A DNA stretch of 64,000 nt, taken from assembly GCF_003990645.1 (NCBI RefSeq), contig NZ_RYZK01000001.1, positions 186,001-250,000 on the forward strand, read 5' to 3'. Every line of letters begins with the position of its first letter. Within the stretch, counting starts at the first letter, position 1. The translations under genes and the position numbers were made by a program. This document shows positions 45,499 to 54,942 of this stretch, one piece after another. The stretch comes from Shimia sediminis (GTDB taxonomy: Bacteria; Pseudomonadota; Alphaproteobacteria; Rhodobacterales; Rhodobacteraceae). The notes beneath the pieces were generated by a model. The model searched no databases. It worked only from the letters and a program-made list of their open reading frames with translations, and was not told the DNA's origin.

Positions 45499-47125
45499 CC
45501 AAACCAACCTGAAAGCCGGATCAACGCGGCCCAATATTATTCTCATCCTCGTCGACGATATGGGGTATTCGGATATCGGCTGCTATGGCAGTGAAGTCAA
45601 AACCCCCAACCTTGATCGGCTCGCACGGCAGGGAATGCGGTTTTCGAGCATGTATAATGCGGCGCGTTGCTGTCCTACCCGGGCGTCGCTGTTGACAGGG
45701 TGTTACCCGCATAAGGCGGGGATTGGACACATGATCGGTGATTTCGGCATAGAGTCCTATCGCGGCCGGCTGCTCGACGAAAACGTGACGATTGCCGAGG
45801 CCCTGAAAAGCGCCGGGTATGATACTCTGATGTCCGGAAAATGGCATGTCGGTGGTGATTATGACAGTCGTTTCACCGATCAATGGAACCCGGGCGACGA
45901 AGAACATCCGGTCCCGTTGCAACGGGGTTTTGACCGATTTTATGGGCTTCTTGATGGGGCATCGAGTTATTTTAACCCCCATTTCATCATGGAAGACACA
46001 AAAAGGGTCCTGCCCGATTGTGATGACTACTACGCAACCGATGCCTTTTCCCGAAAGGCAGTGGACATGATCAGGGACCAGCAGTCCAGCGACAACCCGT
46101 TTTTCCTATATCTCGCCTACACCGCCCCGCATTGGCCGTTGCACGCCCCCGAAGAGGATATTGCCAAATATGAGGGCAGTTTCAAGAAGGGTTGGGATTA
46201 TCATCGTGGCGCACGAATGGAAGAGTTGAAAGCCTCGGGTATTTTGAAGGATGGCTGGAACATTTCTCCCCGTGACCCGCTCGTGGATAGCTGGGAAGCA
46301 GTTTCCGACAAAAGCTGGGAAGATCGGCGCATGGCGGTTTACGCCGCGCAAGTAGAGCTTTTGGACAAGGGGGTCGGCCAGGTGCTGGACGAGTTGGACC
46401 GGTTGGAAATAGCAGACGATACCGTCATCATGTTCCTGTCTGACAATGGTGGCTGTGCCGAGTTGTTGGCCGAAGACGGTTGGGCACGGTTTTATGCAGG
46501 CAAATCTTTGGACGGTCGCGATGTTCGCTTGGGCAACCGGACCGACCTTCTGCCCGGCGATGCAACCACGTTCATGAGTTATGACCGTGGCTGGAGCAAT
46601 CTGTCGAATGCCCCGTTTCGGCTACATAAACGTTTTGTGCATGAAGGCGGCATTTCAACGCCGTTCATCGTTCGCTGGCCTGGCGAGGTCGAGGCAAATT
46701 CAATAGCTCACAAGGAATGTCACGTGATGGACGTGCTTCCGACCTTGCTAGACATACTGGGCGTTTCTTCGCCAACAGAGCGCGCGGGCCTGTCAGAGGC
46801 GCCAAAAATGGACGGCGAGAGTTTTCTGGGATGTCTTCAAGGTCGCACCGAGCCACGGCAGACTCCGATTTTCTGGGAACATCAGGGCAATGCCGCGATC
46901 CGGAACGGCGAATGGAAACTGGTGAAGACCCATGGCGGTGATTGGGAACTCTACAACATGGATGACGACCGGACCGAGATTAAAAATCTGGTAGAGGGCA
47001 ACGAGTCGATACGAGAGCGATTGCTAAGAGACTATAACGCCTGGGCCGAATATTGTGATGTCCGAGACTGGGTCGAATTGGAAAAGATGTTTCAAACGCT
47101 TTACCCCGGTTCGAAGTTGCATTGA
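45488..47125 (+). CDS. Arylsulfatase-type sulfatase (family S1), cytoplasmic
   Basis: A 545-residue sulfatase hydrolysing a sulfate ester. The calcium-site motif NIILILVDDMGYSDIG and the signature CCPTRASLLTG are present; Cys61 of the CxPxR motif must be converted to formylglycine. Further signatures are GKWHVGG and FLSDNGG. There is no signal peptide, unlike most secreted arylsulfatases, so the substrate is desulfated inside the cell after import. The ATG at 45488 overlaps the permease gene by 11 bases. The adjacent maturation-enzyme gene is broken. Confidence 0.9.
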   Translation: MKTDQTNLKAGSTRPNIILILVDDMGYSDIGCYGSEVKTPNLDRLARQGMRFSSMYNAARCCPTRASLLTGCYPHKAGIGHMIGDFGIESYRGRLLDENVTIAEALKSAGYDTLMSGKWHVGGDYDSRFTDQWNPGDEEHPVPLQRGFDRFYGLLDGASSYFNPHFIMEDTKRVLPDCDDYYATDAFSRKAVDMIRDQQSSDNPFFLYLAYTAPHWPLHAPEEDIAKYEGSFKKGWDYHRGARMEELKASGILKDGWNISPRDPLVDSWEAVSDKSWEDRRMAVYAAQVELLDKGVGQVLDELDRLEIADDTVIMFLSDNGGCAELLAEDGWARFYAGKSLDGRDVRLGNRTDLLPGDATTFMSYDRGWSNLSNAPFRLHKRFVHEGGISTPFIVRWPGEVEANSIAHKECHVMDVLPTLLDILGVSSPTERAGLSEAPKMDGESFLGCLQGRTEPRQTPIFWEHQGNAAIRNGEWKLVKTHGGDWELYNMDDDRTEIKNLVEGNESIRERLLRDYNAWAEYCDVRDWVELEKMFQTLYPGSKLH

Positions 47126-47186
47126 GCGACCGTCCGAAAATTACCGCAGCATTTCTTTGATGCGACCAAAGAAAAATTAAGGATTC

Positions 47187-48095
47187 GTGCAACTTGAACC
47201 CGAGCCTGACAAAATTGGCCCCACAGCGATGTTGAACCAAGATCAATCATCGACCTCGCGGATCGTCACCCTGAAAACCGGGACGTTCCTCATGGGTGCA
47301 AAACAAGGCTGCCATGGCGGCGATGGCGAGGAGCCGGTTCGCAGGATACAGGTGTCAGGCTACAGGCTTTCGGCCTGTACCGTGACCAATGCCCAATTTC
47401 GCAACTTTGTTGAAGCAACTGACCATCAGACCACCGCAGAAGCATTTGGCTGGTCCTTTGTATTTGACCCGACCTCCGCAAGCTTGGATCAGCCGGGATC
47501 ATAGTGGCGCAAAGCTGATAGCGCCTGCTGATATGCACCGGAAGGTGACGGATCGACCATAGATGAACTGCAGGATCATCCGGTCGTCTATGTGTCGTGG
47601 CACGACGCGACTGCGTTCGCCAATTGGTCGGGCGGTCGGCTGCCGACCGAAGCGGAATGGGAATTTGCCGGTCGGAGCGGGCTAAACCAAAAACGCTATC
47701 CATGGGGCGATGCCTCGCCGCTTGACAAGTTTCGCTGCAATATCTGGCGGGGAAAATTTCCCCATGAAAATACCGCTGCCGACGGGTTTACAAAGACTTG
47801 CCCCGTCGATGCCTTTAAGCCAAGCCGCTACGGATTGTTCAATATGGTGGGCAATGTCTGGGAGTGGACGTCAGACTGGTTCAGCCGGGACTATCACACC
47901 GTCAGCAATGTGCAAAAGAACCCGCAAGGCCCGCCCTACGGTGATGGTAAGGTGCTGAAAGGCGGCTCTTATCTTTGCCATAAATCTTACTGCGCCCGCT
48001 ACCGGCTTTCAGCCAGAAGCGCATCAGCGCCTGATATGACAACCGGACATATTGGCTTCCGTGTTGCCTTTGATCTCAAGGAGTCACACTCATGA
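47187..48095 (+). pseudogene. Formylglycine-generating enzyme gene with two in-frame stops
   Basis: FGE converts the sulfatase cysteine to formylglycine. One frame runs from 47187 to 48095 and encodes the family pattern VTLKTGTFLMG, CTVTNAQFRNFVEAT, HPVVYVSWHDATAFANWSGG, RLPTEAEWEFAGR, NMVGNVWEWTSDWF and GGSYLCHKSYCARYR with both active-site cysteines. It is interrupted by TAG at 47502-47504 and TGA at 47529-47531. Both fall in the WWR...W segment where the family has tryptophans, and each is one G-to-A change from TGG. The rest of the frame is intact. Either a recent pseudogene, a sequencing artefact, or read-through is possible. It ends overlapping the next sulfatase by four bases. Confidence 0.85.
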
Positions 48096-49645
48096 AAGCC
48101 ATTGTCGTTATGTTCGATACCCTGAGCCGGCATTTTTTGCCCAGCTACGGGAACGATTGGGTGCACGCCCCCAATTTCAAGCGCCTGTCGGGCCGCGCGA
48201 TCACCTTTGACACGTCTTATGTTTGTTCAATGCCTTGCATGCCTGCTCGACGGGACTGGCATACCGGTCGCCCGAACTTTCTGCACCGCAGCTGGGGACC
48301 GTTGGAGCCGTTCGACGACAGCATGCCAAAAATGCTTAATGATGTGGGTGTTCACACCCATCTGACTACGGACCACAACCATTATTTTGAAGACGGCGGG
48401 CTGAACTACCATACCCACTACACAACCTGGCAATATTGGCGGGGGCAGGAAGGCGATCCATGGATTGGCGATCTTAACGAACCTGACATTCCCAAAGGCG
48501 CGTTTGGCAAAAACGGTATTTATTCCGAGCCCCAGGTGTTTGAGGACTATCGCAAGGCATTTCCCGAAGAAAGCGATGCCTCCATGCAGCGGCTGCGATA
48601 CCTGACCCGGCAGGACTGGATCAATCGCGGCAAGATGAATGTCGAGGAAAATCAGCCGCAAGCACGCACATTCAAGGCAGGACTCGATTTCATCGAGAGG
48701 AACGCGGATCACGACAACTGGATGCTGCACATCGAAACCTTCGATCCGCATGAGCCTTTCTATACGCTGGATCGCTACAAGGAATTGTACAAGGAACACC
48801 ACGACAAATACGAAGGGCCGTTTTTCGATTGGCCCATGTATGCCCGGACCACCGACCACCCGGAAGAAAACAAACACCTTCGGGTGGAATATGCAGCCCT
48901 CGTCAGCATGTGTGATGAATACCTGGGCAAGGTGATGGACATGATGGACGAAAAGGGGCTGTGGGACGATACCATGCTGATCGTCTGGACCGATCATGGA
49001 TTTTTGCTGGGCGAGCACGAATGGTGGGGCAAGATGTCGATGCCGATATATCAGGAAATCGCCCATACGCCGTTTTTCATCTGGGATCCACGCGCTCGGG
49101 CGGCTGGAGAACGGCGCAGATCCCTTGTGCAGCCCTCAATTGACCTCGCCCCGACATTGCTGTGCTTCTTCGGACAGGAGCCCACGAAAGACATGATCGG
49201 CAAGGATCTGGCGGGCGTTATTACGGATGATACGCCAGTGCGGGACGCCGCGATCTTTGGCATGCACGGGGGCCATGTGAACGTCACCGACGGGCGATAT
49301 GTCTACATGCGGGCGCCGCAAAACCCTGACAACAAGCCTCTCTACCAGTACACACTGATGCCAACGCATATGCGCGCATCCTTTGCTGTCGAAGATTTCA
49401 AGAACCTACAGACCGCAGAACCCTTTTCGTTTCAAAAAGGTGCCTGCACCATGAAGATTGAAAATGTCACCTGGGTTGCCCGTGACAAACAATTCGAAAC
49501 CATGCTGTGGGACACTGCCTCGGACCCTTCCCAGCAGGTGGCGCTAAACGAACCAGCTTTGGAAGTACACATGCAATCCCATATGGTCGCGTTGATGCAG
49601 GAAGCCGATGCACCATCAGAACAATTCGAAAGGCTGCTTCTTTGA
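48092..49645 (+). CDS. Sulfatase (family S1), cytoplasmic, second paralogue
   Basis: A 517-residue sulfatase. The start VVMFDTLSRHFLPSYG gives the metal site, the signature SMPCMPARRDWHTGR gives formylglycine at Cys49 (CxPxR), and WTDHGFLLGEHEWWGK is the later conserved metal/substrate segment. It belongs to a different branch from the sulfatase at 45.5 kb. It has no signal peptide and is probably cytoplasmic. The start overlaps the broken FGE gene by four bases, so it was part of the same operon. Confidence 0.9.
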   Translation: MKAIVVMFDTLSRHFLPSYGNDWVHAPNFKRLSGRAITFDTSYVCSMPCMPARRDWHTGRPNFLHRSWGPLEPFDDSMPKMLNDVGVHTHLTTDHNHYFEDGGLNYHTHYTTWQYWRGQEGDPWIGDLNEPDIPKGAFGKNGIYSEPQVFEDYRKAFPEESDASMQRLRYLTRQDWINRGKMNVEENQPQARTFKAGLDFIERNADHDNWMLHIETFDPHEPFYTLDRYKELYKEHHDKYEGPFFDWPMYARTTDHPEENKHLRVEYAALVSMCDEYLGKVMDMMDEKGLWDDTMLIVWTDHGFLLGEHEWWGKMSMPIYQEIAHTPFFIWDPRARAAGERRRSLVQPSIDLAPTLLCFFGQEPTKDMIGKDLAGVITDDTPVRDAAIFGMHGGHVNVTDGRYVYMRAPQNPDNKPLYQYTLMPTHMRASFAVEDFKNLQTAEPFSFQKGACTMKIENVTWVARDKQFETMLWDTASDPSQQVALNEPALEVHMQSHMVALMQEADAPSEQFERLLL

Positions 49646-50032
49646 TAGCCCATACTGACCGCTATTCCTGCAAGCTCTCCCCCTTCTTCGTCAGGAGGAA
49701 CAAGGGAAATGGTGCGGCCAGTCTGGCAATAGGCGTGAAGTCATACCTGACGTAAATTTGGCACTTTACCGATCCTGAAGTGCCCCGGTTATCACCTGAC
49801 GAGTGCTTTGCCACCCAACCTTCTGGCGACAATCGTCCAGTTTGTCCACCGTGCTGGAGAGCCACCACTTACGCAGCAAAACAGGCGTTACCAAATGGAC
49901 AAGCGTCGCCGTAAGGCGGACATTCTGCGGACGAAATCTAACGGCAGGTCTGTCCGCGTCTTGCTCAATGCCTTACAAAACCTTGCTGCACCCGGTGCCA
50001 ATGGCTGCATTTTGCGCTGAATAGCAGTGCTC
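49646..50032. other. Gene-free stretch after the sulfatase operon
   Basis: Short frames on both strands show no recognisable family. It forms the right edge of the accessory block before the 74-bp repeat. Confidence 0.45.
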
Positions 50033-50106
50033 AAGATGATGCGCGCGCGGCAAAATCTTTGCTGCGTGCGCGCGCAGCGAAAAAAGTGAATTCACAGGAA
50101 GGGCTC
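50033..50106. repeat. Diverged 74-bp repeat, copy 2
   Basis: Same orientation as 34221-34294 with about 80% identity. The shared cores are AAGATGATGCG, GCGCGGCAAA, TGCTGCG and GAATTCACAG. No recombinase gene adjoins this copy. Confidence 0.65.
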
Positions 50107-50200
50107 GAACGCGCCGTTCGCTGCCCGGTCGATCAACGGCGGCTTTGGCGTTGTCGGGCTGTGGAGTCAAACACTGAGCCGCGATCATCAATGCCATGGG

Positions 50201-50228
50201 CGAAAAGTTGGTGGGTTGAAAACCCACC
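50201..50228 (-). terminator. Hairpin terminator downstream of trpE
   Basis: GGTGGGTT and AACCCACC pair perfectly across a three-base loop (50210-50228). On the minus strand, which is the trpE direction, the stem is followed by AACTTTTC. It lies about 50 bases past the trpE stop. Confidence 0.65.
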
Positions 50229-50275
50229 CTACGGGCCTCGTGGTGCGAGGCCCCGGCTCGGGGGCAGGGGCGATC

Positions 50276-51787
50276 TTACCCGTTGCCGCTACCCGTAAAC
50301 CGGGCCGCATCCGCTGCCGCCCGGCGGATGGCGTTGGATTTGTGCACGGTTTCCATGTACTCGGCCTCGGGGTCGCTGTCGTAGACGACGCCGCCGCCGG
50401 CCTGGATATAGAGGGTCTGGTCTTTCACGATGGCCGTGCGGAGCGCGATACAGATGTCCATGTCGCCGCCTGAGCTGAAGTAGCCCACGCCGCCGCCGTA
50501 TAGCCCGCGTTTTTCCGGTTCCAGCTCGTCGATGATCTCCATGGCACGCACTTTGGGCGCGCCGGAGACGGTGCCTGCGGGCATGCCTGCGAAAAAGGCG
50601 TCGAGCGCGTCTTTTTCATCGTGCAGCTCACCCACGACGTTTGAGACGATATGCATCACGTGGCTGTAGCGTTCGATGATGAATTGTTCGGTGGGGCGCA
50701 CGGTGCCGATCTTGGAGACGCGGCCCGTATCATTGCGGCCAAGATCGAGGAGCATGAGGTGCTCTGCCAGCTCTTTCTTGTCGGCGAGCAGATCCTCTTC
50801 GAGCGCCTTGTCCTCTTCCGGCGTCGCGCCACGGGGGCGGGTGCCTGCGATGGGGCGGATGGTGACCTCGTCGCCAAAGACGCGGACGAGGATTTCGGGG
50901 CTGGCGCCCACCACCTGAAAGCCGCCGAAGTTGAAATAGAACATGAACGGCGAGGGGTTGGTGCGGCGCAGGGAACGGTAGAGTGCAAAGGGCGGCTGGC
51001 GGAATTCCTGCGTCCAGCGTTGGGCGGGCACGACCTGAAAGATGTCACCGGCGCGAATGTAGTCCTTGGCCTTTTCGACCGCCTCCATGTAGCCCTGTTT
51101 GGTGAAGTTCGACACCGGGGGGGCGATTTCATGGGCGTCGCCCAAGTCGCGGGCGGCTTGTGGCATGGCGCGTTCGAGGTCGCGCACGGCGTCCATCACA
51201 CGCTCGGCGGCCTGCGCATAGGCGGCGCGGGCGGATTGTCCGTCAGAGACCCAAGCGGGAGAGACCACGGTGACCTCGCCTTTGACACCGTCCAGAACGG
51301 CGACAACCGAGGGGCGCAGCATGCAGGCGTCGGGCAGGCCAAGCGGGTCGGGGTTAATGTTGGGCAGGTGTTCCACCAGCCGGATCATGTCATAGCCGAG
51401 GTAGCCAAACAGCCCGGCAGAGGCCTGTGGCAGGTCCTCGGGCAGGTCGATTTTGCTTTCTTCGATGATGGCGCGCAGGGCGGTCAGCGGATCGGCGTCC
51501 TGATCGACAAAGGCCTCGGGGTCAAAGCGGGCGTCGCGGTTGATACGCGCGTTGGTGCCGTGGCACTGCCAGATCAGATCGGGTTTCATGCCGATGATCG
51601 AATAACGGCCACGCACTTCGCCGCCGGTCACAGACTCGAGCATGAAGGCGTCTTTTTGCGCGCCGGTCAGTTTCAGCATCAACGACACGGGCGTGTCGAG
51701 ATCCGCCGCGAGACGGGCATAGACAACCTGATTTTGCCCGGCCTCGTAAGCGGTGGCGAAGGTGTCCAGGGAAGGGGTCAGATCCAA
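50276..51787 (-). CDS. trpE: Anthranilate synthase component I
   Basis: TrpE makes anthranilate from chorismate, with ammonia from TrpG. The 503-residue product has the N-terminal regulatory domain with LLESVTGGEVRGRYSIIG-like sequence for tryptophan feedback and the chorismate-binding domain with IAGTRPRGATPEEDKALEED, LGRNDTGRVSKIGTV and ALRTAIVKDQTLYIQAGGG. It follows the PpiD-like gene after 36 bases on the same strand and is likely co-transcribed with it. Its partner genes trpG, trpD and trpC are about 31 kb away, across the accessory block. No leader peptide rich in Trp was seen. Confidence 0.95.
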   Translation of the reverse strand: MDLTPSLDTFATAYEAGQNQVVYARLAADLDTPVSLMLKLTGAQKDAFMLESVTGGEVRGRYSIIGMKPDLIWQCHGTNARINRDARFDPEAFVDQDADPLTALRAIIEESKIDLPEDLPQASAGLFGYLGYDMIRLVEHLPNINPDPLGLPDACMLRPSVVAVLDGVKGEVTVVSPAWVSDGQSARAAYAQAAERVMDAVRDLERAMPQAARDLGDAHEIAPPVSNFTKQGYMEAVEKAKDYIRAGDIFQVVPAQRWTQEFRQPPFALYRSLRRTNPSPFMFYFNFGGFQVVGASPEILVRVFGDEVTIRPIAGTRPRGATPEEDKALEEDLLADKKELAEHLMLLDLGRNDTGRVSKIGTVRPTEQFIIERYSHVMHIVSNVVGELHDEKDALDAFFAGMPAGTVSGAPKVRAMEIIDELEPEKRGLYGGGVGYFSSGGDMDICIALRTAIVKDQTLYIQAGGGVVYDSDPEAEYMETVHKSNAIRRAAADAARFTGSGNG

Positions 51788-51823
51788 GGGTTTGGCCTCA
51801 TGCGTCCGGGTCTTGGTCCGGGG

Positions 51824-53665
51824 TTACTGGAATTGCGCGTGCACCGCGTTCAGCGCCTGCTGGTTGATGGTCACACCCTGTACGAACTGGATGTCGCGGG
51901 CGTAGGCCTCGAAGACGTCCTGCGACAGCGCCTGCGCGCCCTGTTGCAGCACGGCGTTCAGGAGGTTGGCAACTTCGGGGTTGGTGCGGTCCGGCGCGGT
52001 GATGGCGGTGAGTTTCACGATCAAGAGCTCAGCGCCATCCGGCACGGTGGTCACGCCACCCTGTTCCATCTCGAAGATGGCCGAGACAAAGCCCTCGGGG
52101 GTGTCGGCCACAAAACCAGTGCGCAGCAGATCAGGTTGCTCCTGTGCCTCAAGACCAAAGGCGGCAAAATCAACGTCGCCGGACAATTGCGGCACAAGCC
52201 CGTCTGCCATTTCCTGCAGGCGACGCAGGGTTTCGGCCTCGGCCCAGGCGGCGGTGACGTCGTCGCGCACATCCGCAAAAGGTGCCGGGGTGGCGGCGGT
52301 CTCGCCATCCAGACGCAGGGCAAAGATGCCGCCGTCGGCCAGCGTGTCGACCTCGGGGAAGTCTTCGGTCGTGACGATGGTGGCCAGGGCACGGAAGGTT
52401 TCATAGCCCGCGATCCCGGCGCTTTCGCCCTCGTGCCAGCCGATCTGACCCAGCTGCATGTCGGATTCTGCGGCCAGCTCTTCCAGGGTGGCGCCCGCGG
52501 CAAGCAGGTCTTCGAGATCACCGATCTGGGTTTCAATCAGGCGACGGGCGCGTTCTGCGGCCAGTTCTTCGCGCAAGGTCGGCACCGCATCTTCAAAGGC
52601 GGTTTCCAGCGCGGGCAGAATGCCGTTGAGACGGAACAGCGCCGGGCCGAGGTCGGATTGCACCGGGCCGATGGTGGCCCCGATCACACCGGCAAAAACA
52701 GCCTCGGCCGCAGTGCCAAGATCGCCTGCGGTCACATCGCCCATGTCCACGTCGGCCAGCGCGAGGCCACGTTCTTCGACCAGCATTTCAAAGCTGGCTT
52801 CGCCAGAGTTAAGACGCGCCCGTGCCGCTTCGGCCTCGGCCATGTCGGCAAAGGCGAGACGTTCGACAAGGCGGCGCTCGGGGCGGTTGAATTCGCTGGA
52901 GCGCGAGCGAAACAGCTCTTGCAGGGCGGCTTCGTCAATCTCGATCGTGTCGATCAGCATGTCCGGTGTCAGCCAGACATAGGTGATCTGACGCATGGCG
53001 GGCAGGGTGAACTGGTCGATGTTGGCGTCATAGTACCCTTGCAGGTCCGCATCCGTCGCGGTCGCCGCAGGGGTCACAAGGTCGTCGGCGGTCAGCCGCG
53101 CCATCAGGACCGAGCGTTGCTCGCCCACGAAATTCAGGATCGTGTCCCCATAGACCTGCGGCATGGCCACGCCCGACACCACCGAGGCCTGAACCAGGGT
53201 GCGCGCGGTCTCTTCGCGGATCGCTTCTTCGAAGTCTTCTTCGCTCATGCGGGTCTGTTCCAGCGCATAGGCATAGGCGTCGCGGTCAAATTCGCCGTTC
53301 ACACCCTGAAAACCCGGAATGGCCAGCAGCTCATCGCGCAGACGCTCGTCGCCGACCGAAATCCCCATGCGGGCGGCTTCGGCGTCCATGGCGCGCTGCA
53401 CCACGAGATTGCCCAGCACAAGGCTGTCCATGCCAGCGGCCTGGGCCTCGCCAAAGCTGACCGACCGGCCCACTTGCGCCTCGAGCGCGCGCAGCTCCTG
53501 TTGCAACAGGCGGGCGTAGTCGTCGATCGAGATGTCTTTGCCTCCGACATCGCCGACGGTGCGCACGGTGCCTCCGAGGTTGGTTACCCCGAACCCTCCG
53601 AGCCCCAGAATAAGGAGCGCCATGAGAATCCAGACCAGTGTTTTCGACGTGTTCCCTTTGGACAT
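51824..53665 (-). CDS. ppiD: PpiD-like periplasmic peptidyl-prolyl isomerase/foldase
   Basis: A 613-residue membrane-anchored chaperone. It has a short cytoplasmic N-terminus, one membrane segment (about residues 9-30), a SurA_N-like helical domain (about 35-200) and a parvulin-type domain region (about 240-370). A long C-terminal chaperone region follows. It resembles the alphaproteobacterial SurA_N/PpiD proteins that assist outer-membrane and secreted protein folding. The parvulin domain is degenerate by eye, so isomerase activity is uncertain. It lies directly upstream of trpE. Confidence 0.82.
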   Translation of the reverse strand: MSKGNTSKTLVWILMALLILGLGGFGVTNLGGTVRTVGDVGGKDISIDDYARLLQQELRALEAQVGRSVSFGEAQAAGMDSLVLGNLVVQRAMDAEAARMGISVGDERLRDELLAIPGFQGVNGEFDRDAYAYALEQTRMSEEDFEEAIREETARTLVQASVVSGVAMPQVYGDTILNFVGEQRSVLMARLTADDLVTPAATATDADLQGYYDANIDQFTLPAMRQITYVWLTPDMLIDTIEIDEAALQELFRSRSSEFNRPERRLVERLAFADMAEAEAARARLNSGEASFEMLVEERGLALADVDMGDVTAGDLGTAAEAVFAGVIGATIGPVQSDLGPALFRLNGILPALETAFEDAVPTLREELAAERARRLIETQIGDLEDLLAAGATLEELAAESDMQLGQIGWHEGESAGIAGYETFRALATIVTTEDFPEVDTLADGGIFALRLDGETAATPAPFADVRDDVTAAWAEAETLRRLQEMADGLVPQLSGDVDFAAFGLEAQEQPDLLRTGFVADTPEGFVSAIFEMEQGGVTTVPDGAELLIVKLTAITAPDRTNPEVANLLNAVLQQGAQALSQDVFEAYARDIQFVQGVTINQQALNAVHAQFQ

Positions 53666-53766
53666 CGCGTCCCCCTGCCTAAGCGGTCAATTCAAACGTT
53701 CCGGGATGTCTACGACGCCCGCCCCAGAGGGGCAAGGGGGCGGCAGGCTTTGAAAGCGTCGAAAGC

Positions 53767-54942
53767 TCAGATTTCAAAGGCAGCGAGGCGGTCGAACAGC
53801 GTCTTGATCCCGGCGCGGTCGACATTGGCAAAGGCAATGCGCATTTGCTGGCGGCCCGCGGGGTCATTTTGGGGCATGAACATGGTGCCGGGCAGGGTGA
53901 GGACATGGGCCTTTTGCACCAGCGCGCGCGCCAGATCGTCCGAGGCCATGTCAAACGGATGCCGCAGATAGGCGAAGTAGGCGCCCACGCCCATCAGCGC
54001 CCAGCCCTTGTTGGCGATGCGCGGCATGTGGTCCGAGATCGCGGCGCGCCGGTCGAGGATCTCGGCGCGTTCCCCTGCCAGCCACTGCGCGAGGTTCTGC
54101 ATGCCCCAGAGGGCCGCATGCTGGCCCAGCTGGTTGGGGCAGATGGTGACGGTATCAAGAAACTTTTCCGCCTCGGCCAGACGGCTTTCGCTGGCGATCA
54201 TCGCGCCAACGCGGTGGCCGGTCAGCCGGTAGGCCTTGGAAAAGGAGTAAAGCTGGATCAGGTGATCGCCCCAGTCGGGGTTTTCAAACAGCGCATGCGG
54301 CGCGCCGGGGCGCAGGTCGAAATCGCGGTAGGTCTCGTCGATCACCAGCTGCAGGTTGCGGCGCGCGGCCAGATCGGCAAAGGCGGCGACCAGCGCGGCG
54401 GGGTATTCCACACCACCGGGGTTGTTGGGGGTGACCAGCACGATGGCGCGGGTGCGCTCGGTGATCAGCGCCTCGGCGACGTCCGGGTCGGGCAAGAGGT
54501 CGGCGCCGGTGGCCAGTGGCACGGTGCGCACGCCCTGCATGTCGAGCCACATTTTATGGTTGAAATACCAAGGGGTTGGCAGGATGATCTCATCCCCTTC
54601 GGCAGCCAGTGTCATCATGGCGGCACTGAAGGCCTGATTGCAGCCCGAGGTGATGGCAACTTCGCTGTCGGCGATGCTGCCGCCATAGGCTGCGGAAAAC
54701 TGCGTTGCCACCTCGGCGCGCAATTCCGGCAGGCCCAAAACCGGGCCATAAAGATGCGCGTCGGCTACGGTCATGGCCACATCGGCGATGTGTTGGCGCA
54801 GCGCTTGGGGCGGCGGGTCGACCGGCGCGGCCTGGCTGACATTGATCAACGGCTGTGCGTCGGAAAAGGTCACCCCGTCCAGCCAGCGGCGGGCCTCCAT
54901 CACTGGGGGCGCAAAGGTGGTGGCGGTCCGGGGCAGTGTCAT
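53767..54942 (-). CDS. Pyridoxal-phosphate aminotransferase, class I/II
   Basis: A 391-residue fold-type I aminotransferase. Visible are the PLP-site TSGCNQAFSAAMMTL, VTPNNPGG, the DETYRDF aspartate/tyrosine, the Schiff-base lysine in YSFSKAYRLTGHRVG (about residue 230), and the C-terminal arginine region. It belongs to the AspC/AlaT-like group; the substrate is not deducible. An ATG at 54942 after GGAGTCTTTC is used over an ATG four codons upstream. It is separated from gpt by about 350 bases containing a nested hairpin. Confidence 0.88.
   Translation of the reverse strand: MTLPRTATTFAPPVMEARRWLDGVTFSDAQPLINVSQAAPVDPPPQALRQHIADVAMTVADAHLYGPVLGLPELRAEVATQFSAAYGGSIADSEVAITSGCNQAFSAAMMTLAAEGDEIILPTPWYFNHKMWLDMQGVRTVPLATGADLLPDPDVAEALITERTRAIVLVTPNNPGGVEYPAALVAAFADLAARRNLQLVIDETYRDFDLRPGAPHALFENPDWGDHLIQLYSFSKAYRLTGHRVGAMIASESRLAEAEKFLDTVTICPNQLGQHAALWGMQNLAQWLAGERAEILDRRAAISDHMPRIANKGWALMGVGAYFAYLRHPFDMASDDLARALVQKAHVLTLPGTMFMPQNDPAGRQQMRIAFANVDRAGIKTLFDRLAAFEI

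Noticed and set aside
50651-53971. Plus-strand open frame of 1106 codons opposite trpE and the PpiD-like gene
   Set aside because: It is a complement-frame shadow of two well-supported genes in GC-rich DNA. It has a His/Gly/Arg-rich composition without family motifs and no ribosome site.
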